Source: Promethearchaeota archaeon Loki_b32
GTDB taxonomy: Archaea; Asgardarchaeota; Lokiarchaeia; Sigyniarchaeales; SOKP01
Assembly (NCBI GenBank): GCA_005223125.1
Contig: NJBH01000002.1
Coordinates: forward strand, 1-64,000
DNA: 64,000 nt
Direction of reading: 5' to 3'
In this document: positions 28,013-36,325 of the stretch, in pieces
Layout of the letters: each line of letters starts with the position of its first letter
Numbering within the stretch: the stretch's first letter is position 1
Notes under the pieces: model-generated
Database searches by the model: none
What the model was told of the DNA's origin: nothing
Seen by the model: only the letters and a program-made list of their open reading frames with translations
Translations under genes and position numbers: made by a program

Positions 28013-28835
28013 GTGCGAGTTAAAATTGAACAATAATAATGATATAATCTTGTTAAAGTTAGGTGGAAGTTTATTAACTGATAAAGATGAACCATTTTCA
28101 ATTAGAGAAGATGTTGTTAAAAATGTAGTTAAACAAATAATTGATGCTAATGAAAAATTAATTTTGATTCATGGAGGAGGCTCATTTGGGCATCCTTTAG
28201 CAAGAGAATATAGTATTTCAGAAGGGATAAATAGTTCTATCCCTAATCAAATTCTTGGTCTTACTAAGACTCATCAATCAATGATTAAATTCAATACTTA
28301 TTTGATCAATTTATTTTTAGAATATAATTATCCCGTCTTATCATTTCAACCTTCTGGTATTTTCATTAAAGACTCTCAGGATATTTCTATTCAATCCATT
28401 GATACTATTGAAACTGCGTTAACTCTAAATATCTTACCTATTTTATATGGAGATATCATTCTCGATAAACAGGGTTCGTTTTCAATAATTTCGGGAGATC
28501 AGATAATTTTTGAGCTATGTGTAAAGTTAAAAAAATTTAGTATCTTAAAAGTTATTTTTGCAATTGAAACTGATGGAATATTTATAAATGATCAAGAAAC
28601 AAAAGATATTAAATTGGCTACTGAGTTATATTCAAATGAATTAGACAGTTTAGATTTAGCAGATTTAGGTAAAAAAATCGATGTTACTGGCGGAATTGAA
28701 GGTAAAATTAATTCTATTAAAAATATTTGTAAATCTAATATTCCTGTACAATTGATCAACGGATTAAAAGAGGAGTATGTTTACAAATCATTAAAGAATA
28801 AAAAATTAAATGGTACAAATATTATGATTAAATAA
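28005..28835 (+). CDS. Isopentenyl phosphate kinase
   Basis: An amino-acid-kinase-fold enzyme of up to 276 residues. It shows LLKLGGSLLTDK, IHGGGSFGHPLAREY (with the histidine typical of isopentenyl phosphate kinases), PILYGDIILDK, SIISGDQI and KIDVTGGIEGKI. It phosphorylates isopentenyl phosphate to IPP, the last step of the archaeal mevalonate route. The only in-frame starts before the core are TTG at 28005 and TTG at 28026, so the start is uncertain; the second gives an N-terminus closer to the family. The gene overlaps the mevalonate kinase end. Confidence 0.92.
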   Translation: MDECELKLNNNNDIILLKLGGSLLTDKDEPFSIREDVVKNVVKQIIDANEKLILIHGGGSFGHPLAREYSISEGINSSIPNQILGLTKTHQSMIKFNTYLINLFLEYNYPVLSFQPSGIFIKDSQDISIQSIDTIETALTLNILPILYGDIILDKQGSFSIISGDQIIFELCVKLKKFSILKVIFAIETDGIFINDQETKDIKLATELYSNELDSLDLADLGKKIDVTGGIEGKINSIKNICKSNIPVQLINGLKEEYVYKSLKNKKLNGTNIMIK

Positions 28836-28854
28836 TAACACGCTCTTATAAAAA

Positions 28855-29973
28855 ATGACAAAAATAGAGATGAATTATATGCCAAAATCAAATCAATCTA
28901 AAGAGATAATGGATAGAAAAATAGAACATCTTAAAATACCATTAGAGTATGATGTACAGCACTCTAAAAACTATTTTAATGATATTAAACTAATACATCA
29001 TCCTCTTCCAGATGTAGATTTTGAGGATGTCGATCTTTCTACAAATTTCTTTGGTAAAAAAGTATCTGCTCCTATTTGTATTTCAGCAATTACTGGGGGT
29101 CATCCTGTCTCTAAAGAAATTAATAAGGTCTTAGCAAAAGCAGCAGAAGAAGAAGATATTATAATGAGTGTAGGAAGCCAACGTGCTGGAATAGAAGACC
29201 CTAATCTATTAGATTCATTTGAAATTACACGTAAAGTTGCACCCGATATCCCTATTATAGGTAATATTGGGATAGGGCAGATTAGCGCTCTTAATTTTGA
29301 AGTGGAGGATTTTAATAAATGTATTGAGATGATAAATGCAGATGTTATGGCAATTCATTTAAATATATTACATGAATTAGTTCAAGATAAGGGAGATATA
29401 TCCTATAAACTTTTTCGCAAGAATTTTCAAAATTTACGAGAATTATATAAAATTCCTATAATTGCGAAAGAGGTCGGAACAGGATTTAACCAAGATTTAG
29501 CTTTAATCCTTGACAAACTTGGTTTTGATGGATATGATATTGGCGGTACTGGAGGAACTAGTTTTGCGGCAATCGAATCTAAGCGTGATAATTTCGATAA
29601 TCAGAAATATACCCGGAATCCTGCGGAGGTCTTTAGAGAATGGGGAATACCGACACCTTTGAGTATAATTTATGTTAGAAATGTCTCTCAAAAATTAATA
29701 ATTGCTACTGGAGGTCTAAAAACGGGAATAGATATAGCAAAATCTATTGTTTTAGGTGCTGATTATGGTGGCTTTGCTTATAAATTTCTTCAATCTGCAT
29801 GGAAAGATAGGAAAACAGGATCTATTTCTTATACTGTTAAAGAAATAAGAACTTTGAAAAATGAATTACGTTCAAGCTTATGGTTAATGAATATTTACAA
29901 CGTAAATGAATTAAAGGGTAAGCGAGACAAATTTGTTATTCTTGGGGAATTATATCAATGGTTACACCAATAA
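28855..29973 (+). CDS. fni: Type 2 isopentenyl-diphosphate isomerase
   Basis: A 372-residue FMN-dependent TIM-barrel enzyme. Motifs are RKIEHLKIPLEYDVQ, CISAITGGHP, SVGSQRAGIEDP, AKEVGTGF, DGYDIGGTGGTSF (FMN phosphate) and IATGGLKTGIDIAK. It interconverts IPP and DMAPP, supplying the allylic primer for chain elongation. It starts 19 nt after the IPK gene and closes the operon. The Met at 28879 (MPKSNQ) is an alternative start. The two downstream small genes face the other way. Confidence 0.93.
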   Translation: MTKIEMNYMPKSNQSKEIMDRKIEHLKIPLEYDVQHSKNYFNDIKLIHHPLPDVDFEDVDLSTNFFGKKVSAPICISAITGGHPVSKEINKVLAKAAEEEDIIMSVGSQRAGIEDPNLLDSFEITRKVAPDIPIIGNIGIGQISALNFEVEDFNKCIEMINADVMAIHLNILHELVQDKGDISYKLFRKNFQNLRELYKIPIIAKEVGTGFNQDLALILDKLGFDGYDIGGTGGTSFAAIESKRDNFDNQKYTRNPAEVFREWGIPTPLSIIYVRNVSQKLIIATGGLKTGIDIAKSIVLGADYGGFAYKFLQSAWKDRKTGSISYTVKEIRTLKNELRSSLWLMNIYNVNELKGKRDKFVILGELYQWLHQ

Positions 29974-30040
29974 TTGAAGTTTTTTTTTAAAACCTATATG
30001 TAAGGCGATAAGAAAAAAATATTAACGAGTCATCTTGCTT

Positions 30041-30262
30041 TTAGTATTTGGAATCAAAAATCTTATTTACTAGATAACAACCCCTATTATTCTCCTCACC
30101 AAAAATGCATCTGTGTCTAATATCATTCTTTTTTTGTGAATATTTCATACATCCCCAACATTGACCTTTTGCTAAGCTGAACTTTTTTTTCTTATTAAGT
30201 TCTCTTACCTCTTCACATATTTGAAGGGCTACTTCTTCTGGAATTGGCTTTTTATCATCCAT
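30041..30262 (-). CDS. Small cysteine-containing protein, unknown
   Basis: A 73-residue protein. An N-terminal helix (EEVALQICEEVRELNKKKKF) is followed by cysteines spaced as C-x2-C (GQCWGCMKYS), then C (RHRCIFG) and C (NRGCYLV), a plausible four-cysteine zinc or Fe-S site. It lies convergent to the isomerase gene. No family was recognised with certainty. Confidence 0.6.
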   Translation of the reverse strand: MDDKKPIPEEVALQICEEVRELNKKKKFSLAKGQCWGCMKYSQKKNDIRHRCIFGEENNRGCYLVNKIFDSKY

Positions 30263-30392
30263 AATATAATATTTTATATGGTTAGATTTAAAAGATGCTC
30301 TCTTAGATATAACTTAGGTTTTATATTATTAAAGGCTTCAGTAGACCAGAAATAAATTTTAAAAATTTAAATTGTGAATTTTACTCTTTAGA

Positions 30393-30779
30393 TTATAGTG
30401 GCTTTTGTTCTAAAGCATCCTTTATTTCATTTTTAAAATTAGAAAAAGCGCCAATTTGACCTTTGAAATTAACCAATTTATCACTATAAAGCTTAATGAA
30501 CTTCTCAGAGATTTTTTTCAATTCTTTATTTACTTTTTTCTGATTGTATTTTTTAGAAGAGTTTGCCACAAAAATTAACCCACTTGTCTTTATTATAGTG
30601 AATCTTGAATTTTCTAATTCAAAATTTGACATACCTCCTTCAGCTAACTGTTCAGCAAACATATTTAAGGCACTCATCATCGCTCCAAAAAGTTGAGGAG
30701 AAACTACGTTATCAAACTCTCTATGAAAAATTACAATTCCTGATCTCTCAACAATCCAAATATCTTGAAGTATTTTCAC
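30393..30779 (-). CDS. Longin-like domain protein
   Basis: A 128-residue single-domain protein. It begins with a strand pair and turn (DIWIVERSGIVIFHREF), then a long helix (SPQLFGAMMSALNMFAEQLA), three strands (MSNFELENSRFTIIKTSGLI, FVANSS) and two C-terminal helices (NKELKKISEKFIKLYSDKLV). This beta2-alpha-beta3-alpha2 order is the longin fold, related to Roadblock. The opening 'I.I..RSGI.IF...F' and the final helices match the C-terminal domains of the membrane proteins at 43584-44684 and 44877-45995. Asgard longins are proposed partners of Ras-like GTPases; the partner here is unknown. Confidence 0.7.
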   Translation of the reverse strand: MKILQDIWIVERSGIVIFHREFDNVVSPQLFGAMMSALNMFAEQLAEGGMSNFELENSRFTIIKTSGLIFVANSSKKYNQKKVNKELKKISEKFIKLYSDKLVNFKGQIGAFSNFKNEIKDALEQKPL

Positions 30780-30953
30780 ATGAATTCCTCTTTAAAAAAC
30801 TTTTTAACTAATTATTGTAAAGAAATTTTTTAAATGGATCTAATATAAGAATTTTAAAATACAATCATTTTTAATTTTTTTATGACTTAAATATATTCTC
30901 GTTTAGATTTTAAGTTTTTGAAGCTTTGATCTAAATTATTAAATTAAAAAATG

Positions 30954-31502
30954 TCATGTGTTCCCCCATCTCTTAATATTACTCTCAATCCCGATTTGGT
31001 CTAAAATCCTCCCTATTGTAAAATCAATAAGTTCATCTATATTTTCGGGTTTAATATAATAAGATGGAATAGGAGGGAAAATTATAACACCTAATTTTGC
31101 CAACTTGAGCATGTTTTCCAAATGAATAGCACTAAAAGGGGTTTCTCTTACTACAAGAATAAGTTTTCTTTTTTCCTTTATTGCTACATCTGCAGCTCTA
31201 GTAATCAAATTGTTAGCATAACCATTTGCAATCGCAGAAAGAGACTTCATCGAACAGGGAATTATAATCATAGAATCTAATTTATAAGATCCACTCGCTG
31301 GAGGTGCTAATAGATCATTAACTTCATAATTTTTATCCGCTAATTTACGAACTTCAGAGATTTTATAATCTGTTTCAACAGATATTATCTTTTCAGCATT
31401 TTTTGAAATAATTAATTCAGTTTCAACATCTTTCTCCTTAAGTATTTCTAGAAGCCTAATCGCCAAATGAACTCCAGAGGCACCGGTAACCGCAATTAAC
31501 AT
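30954..31502 (-). CDS. ubiX: UbiX-family flavin prenyltransferase
   Basis: A 182-residue flavoprotein of normal UbiX length. Visible are AVTGASGVHLAIRLLEILK (FMN phosphate loop), PPASGSYKLDSMIIIPCSMK, then SLSAIANGYANNLITRAADV and LILVVRETPFSAIHLENMLK. UbiX attaches a dimethylallyl group to FMN to make the cofactor of UbiD enzymes. The only UbiD-type gene in view is the decarboxylase at 24169-25479, so this enzyme probably activates it. The gene is separate from the operon and runs in the opposite direction. Confidence 0.9.
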   Translation of the reverse strand: MLIAVTGASGVHLAIRLLEILKEKDVETELIISKNAEKIISVETDYKISEVRKLADKNYEVNDLLAPPASGSYKLDSMIIIPCSMKSLSAIANGYANNLITRAADVAIKEKRKLILVVRETPFSAIHLENMLKLAKLGVIIFPPIPSYYIKPENIDELIDFTIGRILDQIGIESNIKRWGNT

Positions 31503-31693
31503 TAACTTTACTCTTAGTGTTTTTAATTACAAAAACTATTTTGATTTTAATAATTCAATTATGATTTCTAGTTCTTATTTTTTTTTATATTGGATAATAA
31601 GATAAATACGCTTTAATTTGCTGGGAAATTAAATAATTAGTTTACTGTTAAATATTAAAAAGATTTTAATTATTAAATTATAAGAATTAATGA

Positions 31694-32064
31694 TTATACT
31701 GCATTGCTTTGTTCTATATGCTCAAGAATATCAGTAAAATCAGATAAATCAAAGGGTTTTTTTAAATAACCATCTGCTCTTGTTTCAAGTGCTTTTATAG
31801 CAACTTCAGCTTCGGAAACGCCTGTAAAATAATAGATCAATACTTTTTTGAATTTATCTTTTGATTTAAGCATTTTACAAAATTCATAACCGTTTGAATC
31901 AGGTAAATTTACATTTAAAAATAATAATTTAGGTATATGATTATTTAATTCTTTTATTGCTTCTGAAGTATTTTCAACTGCTTTGCATGTAAACCCTTTT
32001 GATTTTATAATTTCTTTTAATAATGCTATTATAAATCTACTATCATCTACAATTAAAATGTCAT
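31694..32064 (-). pseudogene. Response-regulator receiver domain, frameshifted start
   Basis: A long open frame without a usable start encodes a receiver domain: ILIVDDSRFIIALLKEII, then KLLFLNVNLPDSNGYEFCKM, a Thr switch region (IYYFTGVSEAEVA) and GYLKKPFDLSDF with the conserved Lys. The upstream ATG at 32062-32064 (ATG ACA TTT) is out of frame by one base. One more T in the four-T run would give MTFLIVDD, a perfect receiver start. So there is a real frameshift, an assembly error or a non-AUG start. The usual phospho-acceptor Asp is Asn (LNVNLPD), so phosphorylation of the classic kind is unlikely. It is a stand-alone receiver with no output domain, and it ends with TAA at 31694-31696. Confidence 0.7.
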
Positions 32065-32095
32065 ATTCAGAATTATCAAGAAATTATAAAATTTT

Positions 32096-33163
32096 TCAAA
32101 ATTCTCTCTCGATTACAAAATTTAACAAACTCTCAAAAAATTCAAATTCAGAATGATTAATCACAGGTTTCAAATTATTTAAAGATGATTTTGCTTCTTG
32201 AAAATACGAATTTGCTAGATCTTTACATGAATTAATTACATCTGCTTTGAAAAATAAATCTTTGACTTTTTGGACATCATTACTTGTCATATCTGGCTTT
32301 TCTATTAAGTTTTCGAGTTCAATTCTTTCTCTTTCTTCTAATTTATTCCACGCATCAAGTAGTAAGCATGTCTTCTTACCTTCTCTAATATCTCCATCTG
32401 TTGGTTTTCCAGTGACTTTTTCATTACCATATGTACCCAAAATATCATCAATTATCTGAAAAATAATACCAAGGTTTAATCCATAAATTGAAAGATCCTT
32501 CAAATACCTCTCATCAACTTTCGCATAATTGGCACCAATTAAAATAGATTTTTCAATTAGAGTGCTAGTTTTAAGTGATATCATATTTATATAATCAGCA
32601 ACAGACAGATTCTTCTGGTTAACCATATCAGTTTCTATTAAAACTCCATTTACTATCCCTATAAAAGCTTGTTCATAATAATCAATTGCTTTTAATTTAA
32701 GAGCATTTTCAAATTCATTAAACAAATGTGCCTCTAATCCTAAGATAAATGCAGAATCTCCTCCAATTATCCCTATTGAATTACCAAAGTCAATATCAAG
32801 CATTTTTTTTAAATCGTACTGTTGATGATAATTGCGAAATCTAAAATGGAAGGAGGGTTTTCCTCTTCTAAAATTATCTTTATCGATAATGTCGTCATGA
32901 ATTAATGATGCATTATGGAGAAATTCTACTCCAACGCTTGGTAAAATGATCTTATCATCATTATCTTTACTAAATCCGTTATAAGCAGCAACACATAATA
33001 AAGGTCTGATTCTTTTGCCCCCCGAAAGAAAGTAATCGCTTAATTCTGAATAATAATCCTTCAAGAAAGAATTTTCAACACTATTTAGTTTCTTGTCAAA
33101 TATCGATTTTATCACACTATTAATCTTGGGAATATATTTTTTTGTGTATTCTGTAAATTTCAT
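32096..33163 (-). CDS. Trans-polyprenyl diphosphate synthase (GGPP type)
   Basis: A 355-residue polyprenyl synthetase. It shows GGKRIRPLLCVAAYN, the first Asp-rich motif LIHDDIIDKDNFRRGKPS (DDxxD), GGDSAFILG, KTSTLIEKSILIGA and the second Asp-rich motif QIIDDILGTYG. It condenses IPP with allylic diphosphates. Length and context suggest geranylgeranyl or farnesylgeranyl diphosphate for ether lipids; chain length is not provable because the residues before DDIID need a model. It completes the isoprenoid block begun by the operon at 21072-29973. Confidence 0.9.
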   Translation of the reverse strand: MKFTEYTKKYIPKINSVIKSIFDKKLNSVENSFLKDYYSELSDYFLSGGKRIRPLLCVAAYNGFSKDNDDKIILPSVGVEFLHNASLIHDDIIDKDNFRRGKPSFHFRFRNYHQQYDLKKMLDIDFGNSIGIIGGDSAFILGLEAHLFNEFENALKLKAIDYYEQAFIGIVNGVLIETDMVNQKNLSVADYINMISLKTSTLIEKSILIGANYAKVDERYLKDLSIYGLNLGIIFQIIDDILGTYGNEKVTGKPTDGDIREGKKTCLLLDAWNKLEERERIELENLIEKPDMTSNDVQKVKDLFFKADVINSCKDLANSYFQEAKSSLNNLKPVINHSEFEFFESLLNFVIEREF

Positions 33164-33379
33164 GGAATCACTTTTTTTTGCTTACGAATAAAATGATTAT
33201 ATCATTAATATACTACAAATATTATGTTAAAATAAAAGGAATATCAGATTTTCAATACTCTTAACCATTAGAGAAAAATGTGAAATTTAAATTTTCATTG
33301 ATTCGAAGTTTTAAATAATAGTTAAAAACATTATTATTAGCAAACCAATTTGAGATGTAAGAGAGATGTATAGATATAA

Positions 33380-36178
33380 TTAACTGAATCTCCAATTTAA
33401 ATCAATAACAATTTTAAATGTTGCAATTACATGAGGGTCCAATGTAATATTCAGTTCATTTTTATCATAACTGTTTATATCCGCTTTAATTTCATTTTTA
33501 GGTTTTTCTTCAAGGAAATTTACTATCTCTACAGTTCTAATCAAAATTTTATCGTAAAAAGTCAATTTTGCGCTTTGAACTTCAGATGATATATTATATA
33601 CTCTGATTATCAGATTATCTCCCATCTCTGACTTTTTTAATGCACTTAAAACGACATTCTTATTACCAATTTCAAGAAAACTAAGACTTGCTGGAAGATA
33701 TGGTTCAAGGGTTCTCTTTTTACGTTTTATAAAATAAGATAAGATACCCGTTGGCTTTAATATCACTTTATCGGCAACTCTTTGGGGTGTTTGAGCCATT
33801 GCTGGAAAGATTAGTCTAAGAGGGTTGTTAAATTCCTTTCCTCTTAAATGAATTTCTGAATCTAGCCAATTTGGTTTTGATGAGGTAGCTATTGAAAATT
33901 CAAAATTATGTCTACCAAGGCATTGAGCACCTGGAGTTTTAACACCTGGACCTGCATGAGACATTCTTGTAATAAAATCATCGCGCGATAACCATTCAAT
34001 ACATCGCAAAAGAGTTATGGCAAAAGTTATAGTTTTGTTTTCATTTATTTTAGCCTCATATTCAGGTAACCCTTTATTTAATACAGCAAAAGTTCTCGAA
34101 TTATCACTAACAGAAACAAAATCCTTTTGATGATTCATAGGAAGAGGTTTTTGAGCCCAATTATCTGCTTTTGGCAATTTGACGTTTCTAGGAACTACAA
34201 AAAAATGACCATCAGCGTATACATTATCAGCTTTTATTTTTGTAGGGAATAAAACACGTATCCGATGATCTCTGCTATTATTTTCAACTTCAATCTCAAA
34301 ATCAATGCGTTTAATTCCTTTATACAATGAAATATACATCTTGATTTTATTATCAACAAGCCAATCTTCCCTATTATAACGATCTTCAGAAAATGAATAG
34401 GGAAGCTTCAAATTTAGTCTAAGTTTAAAGGTTTTCTGACTTGGGCCATCTATGAAAACTGATCTTTCAAAAATAGCAACATCTTCAGTGGTAAAAACCA
34501 GATCTGTTTGGTTTTCTTTTGGACCGGAAAAATCATATTCATCACCCCAGTCTCCCATATCCTCGAATTCACAAAATTTTTCATAAGTTATTCCTGATTC
34601 TTTATCAACTACTTCAATAAAACCGTCTTGTTTTATATTAATTCGATAAAATTCATTTTCTAAGAAATTTCTTGTAATTTTAAAATCATCTTTGTCAATA
34701 GTAAATTCACTCACTGATTCTACAGGAATAATATAATATGTTTTATAACCGCATGCAGGAACTTCTGCTAAGAATGTGAAATTATGACTAATACTTAATT
34801 CTCGTGTAAGTCTAGGGTCTTCATCGATATAATGATGTTGATATTCAATTTCGTTCCCCTCAGGGTCAATTATTTTAATATCAAATGGAAACTTTTCTCC
34901 ACTTGTTTGTTGGGCGATATTATTAAATCTTACAATATCTTTTCGTTTCCAGGGAAGTGGATTATATACAATTAAAACATTTAAATCGTTATATTTAGAA
35001 TCAATATTTATGAATTCACTTATATAAATAAAAGAGTTTTTGTAAACTTCATTTGCTATTTGTTCTGCCCAATCAAATCTTGTTTTCATTTCATCATGGA
35101 CTTCGTCTATACTACACCCACATATACTATCATGGGGCGCATTTTTTTGAAGCCACTTTAATCCAGTCAAAATATAATCCCTTGGATAGGTAAATCTGTT
35201 ATACTTATCAAGAGACCACGTAATTGTGGAGAATGGTTCTGTATATTTTTCATATAGATATTCTATTTTAGTATTTCTTTGCTTTATCCACATACGTGCT
35301 GAAAAGACGCCTGATAATAAATGAGCAAATCTACCTCCTCTTAATTCTCCTTGAAATTCATTTAATTTTGGTTTAAATTCTAATACCTTATTAATATAAT
35401 ATTCAAAATCTGCTTGTTCCAGATGCCTATCAGGATTTAGGTTATTCCATTGCTTTACTATTTCGGGAATTTCCGGGAGTGCCTCATGATGGTCTGAGCC
35501 ATTATTAAGTAGAACAACTGGAGTTGCTATATAGTTTTCAAAATTTTTAATCTTATTATTAATAGTTCTGAGTGCTGGTTTATATTCTCCCTTGATTTTT
35601 TGAGTGTTATATAGTTCTAATGACATATATCCATATCTTAAAAAGATCGCTAAAAGAGATGCTACCTTTCCTGGTGCATTCCATATAAATTCCATATTTA
35701 AATTATTTTCTTCAAATTCATTTCCAAAACCTCTCCAAAATAATATAGAAGGAATTTCAAAACCTTGTATAATTTGAGGTAATTGTGCGATATGACCAAA
35801 GGGATCAGGAATGTACCCTGCTTTCATGACTCTTCCGAATCTTCGACTAATTTGATGTCCAATCATTAGGTTTCTAATTATAGATTCACCACTAACTAAA
35901 AATTCATCTGGTAGTACATACATTGGGCCAATAGAGAGTCTTCCTTGCTTTACATATTCTTTGATTTCATCTTCCTTATCTGGTCTAACTTCCAAATAAT
36001 CCTCAATGGGAATGATCTGACCATCGAAGGTAAAGTTTCTATAGTTTGAGTCTGTTTTAAGAATATTTAGTAATTTATCCATCATAATTACGAGTCTAGC
36101 ACGAAACTCTTGAAAAGGGAGATACCATTCTCTATCCCAATGAGTTTCTGGAACGATAATTATATTATTTGCTTTCAT
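33380..36178 (-). CDS. GH38-family alpha-mannosidase
   Basis: A 932-residue glycoside hydrolase. The N-terminal catalytic domain begins IIVPETHWDREWYLPFQEFR (zinc His and Asp of GH38). It contains YIPDPFGHIAQLPQI, the nucleophile Asp region, and APHDSICGCSIDEVHDEM with another zinc histidine. The middle and C-terminal regions are beta-rich as in the family (DFVSVSDNSRTFAVL...). There is no signal peptide, so it is probably cytosolic and used for glycan turnover. The family hydrolyses alpha-mannosides; linkage is not inferable. The phosphodiesterase gene lies about 150 nt upstream in the same direction. Confidence 0.88.
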   Translation of the reverse strand: MKANNIIIVPETHWDREWYLPFQEFRARLVIMMDKLLNILKTDSNYRNFTFDGQIIPIEDYLEVRPDKEDEIKEYVKQGRLSIGPMYVLPDEFLVSGESIIRNLMIGHQISRRFGRVMKAGYIPDPFGHIAQLPQIIQGFEIPSILFWRGFGNEFEENNLNMEFIWNAPGKVASLLAIFLRYGYMSLELYNTQKIKGEYKPALRTINNKIKNFENYIATPVVLLNNGSDHHEALPEIPEIVKQWNNLNPDRHLEQADFEYYINKVLEFKPKLNEFQGELRGGRFAHLLSGVFSARMWIKQRNTKIEYLYEKYTEPFSTITWSLDKYNRFTYPRDYILTGLKWLQKNAPHDSICGCSIDEVHDEMKTRFDWAEQIANEVYKNSFIYISEFINIDSKYNDLNVLIVYNPLPWKRKDIVRFNNIAQQTSGEKFPFDIKIIDPEGNEIEYQHHYIDEDPRLTRELSISHNFTFLAEVPACGYKTYYIIPVESVSEFTIDKDDFKITRNFLENEFYRINIKQDGFIEVVDKESGITYEKFCEFEDMGDWGDEYDFSGPKENQTDLVFTTEDVAIFERSVFIDGPSQKTFKLRLNLKLPYSFSEDRYNREDWLVDNKIKMYISLYKGIKRIDFEIEVENNSRDHRIRVLFPTKIKADNVYADGHFFVVPRNVKLPKADNWAQKPLPMNHQKDFVSVSDNSRTFAVLNKGLPEYEAKINENKTITFAITLLRCIEWLSRDDFITRMSHAGPGVKTPGAQCLGRHNFEFSIATSSKPNWLDSEIHLRGKEFNNPLRLIFPAMAQTPQRVADKVILKPTGILSYFIKRKKRTLEPYLPASLSFLEIGNKNVVLSALKKSEMGDNLIIRVYNISSEVQSAKLTFYDKILIRTVEIVNFLEEKPKNEIKADINSYDKNELNITLDPHVIATFKIVIDLNWRFS

Positions 36179-36325
36179 TTTGAATATAACCTAAAATAAC
36201 TTAGTCTTTCCTTCTTAATATTTATTAAAGGTTTCAGTATAAATTATATTTTATAATAAAACTTGATTTATTTGTCAAAAAATTATATTTTAATTACTAA
36301 GGAAAGTAAAGTGAATATTTCAAAA

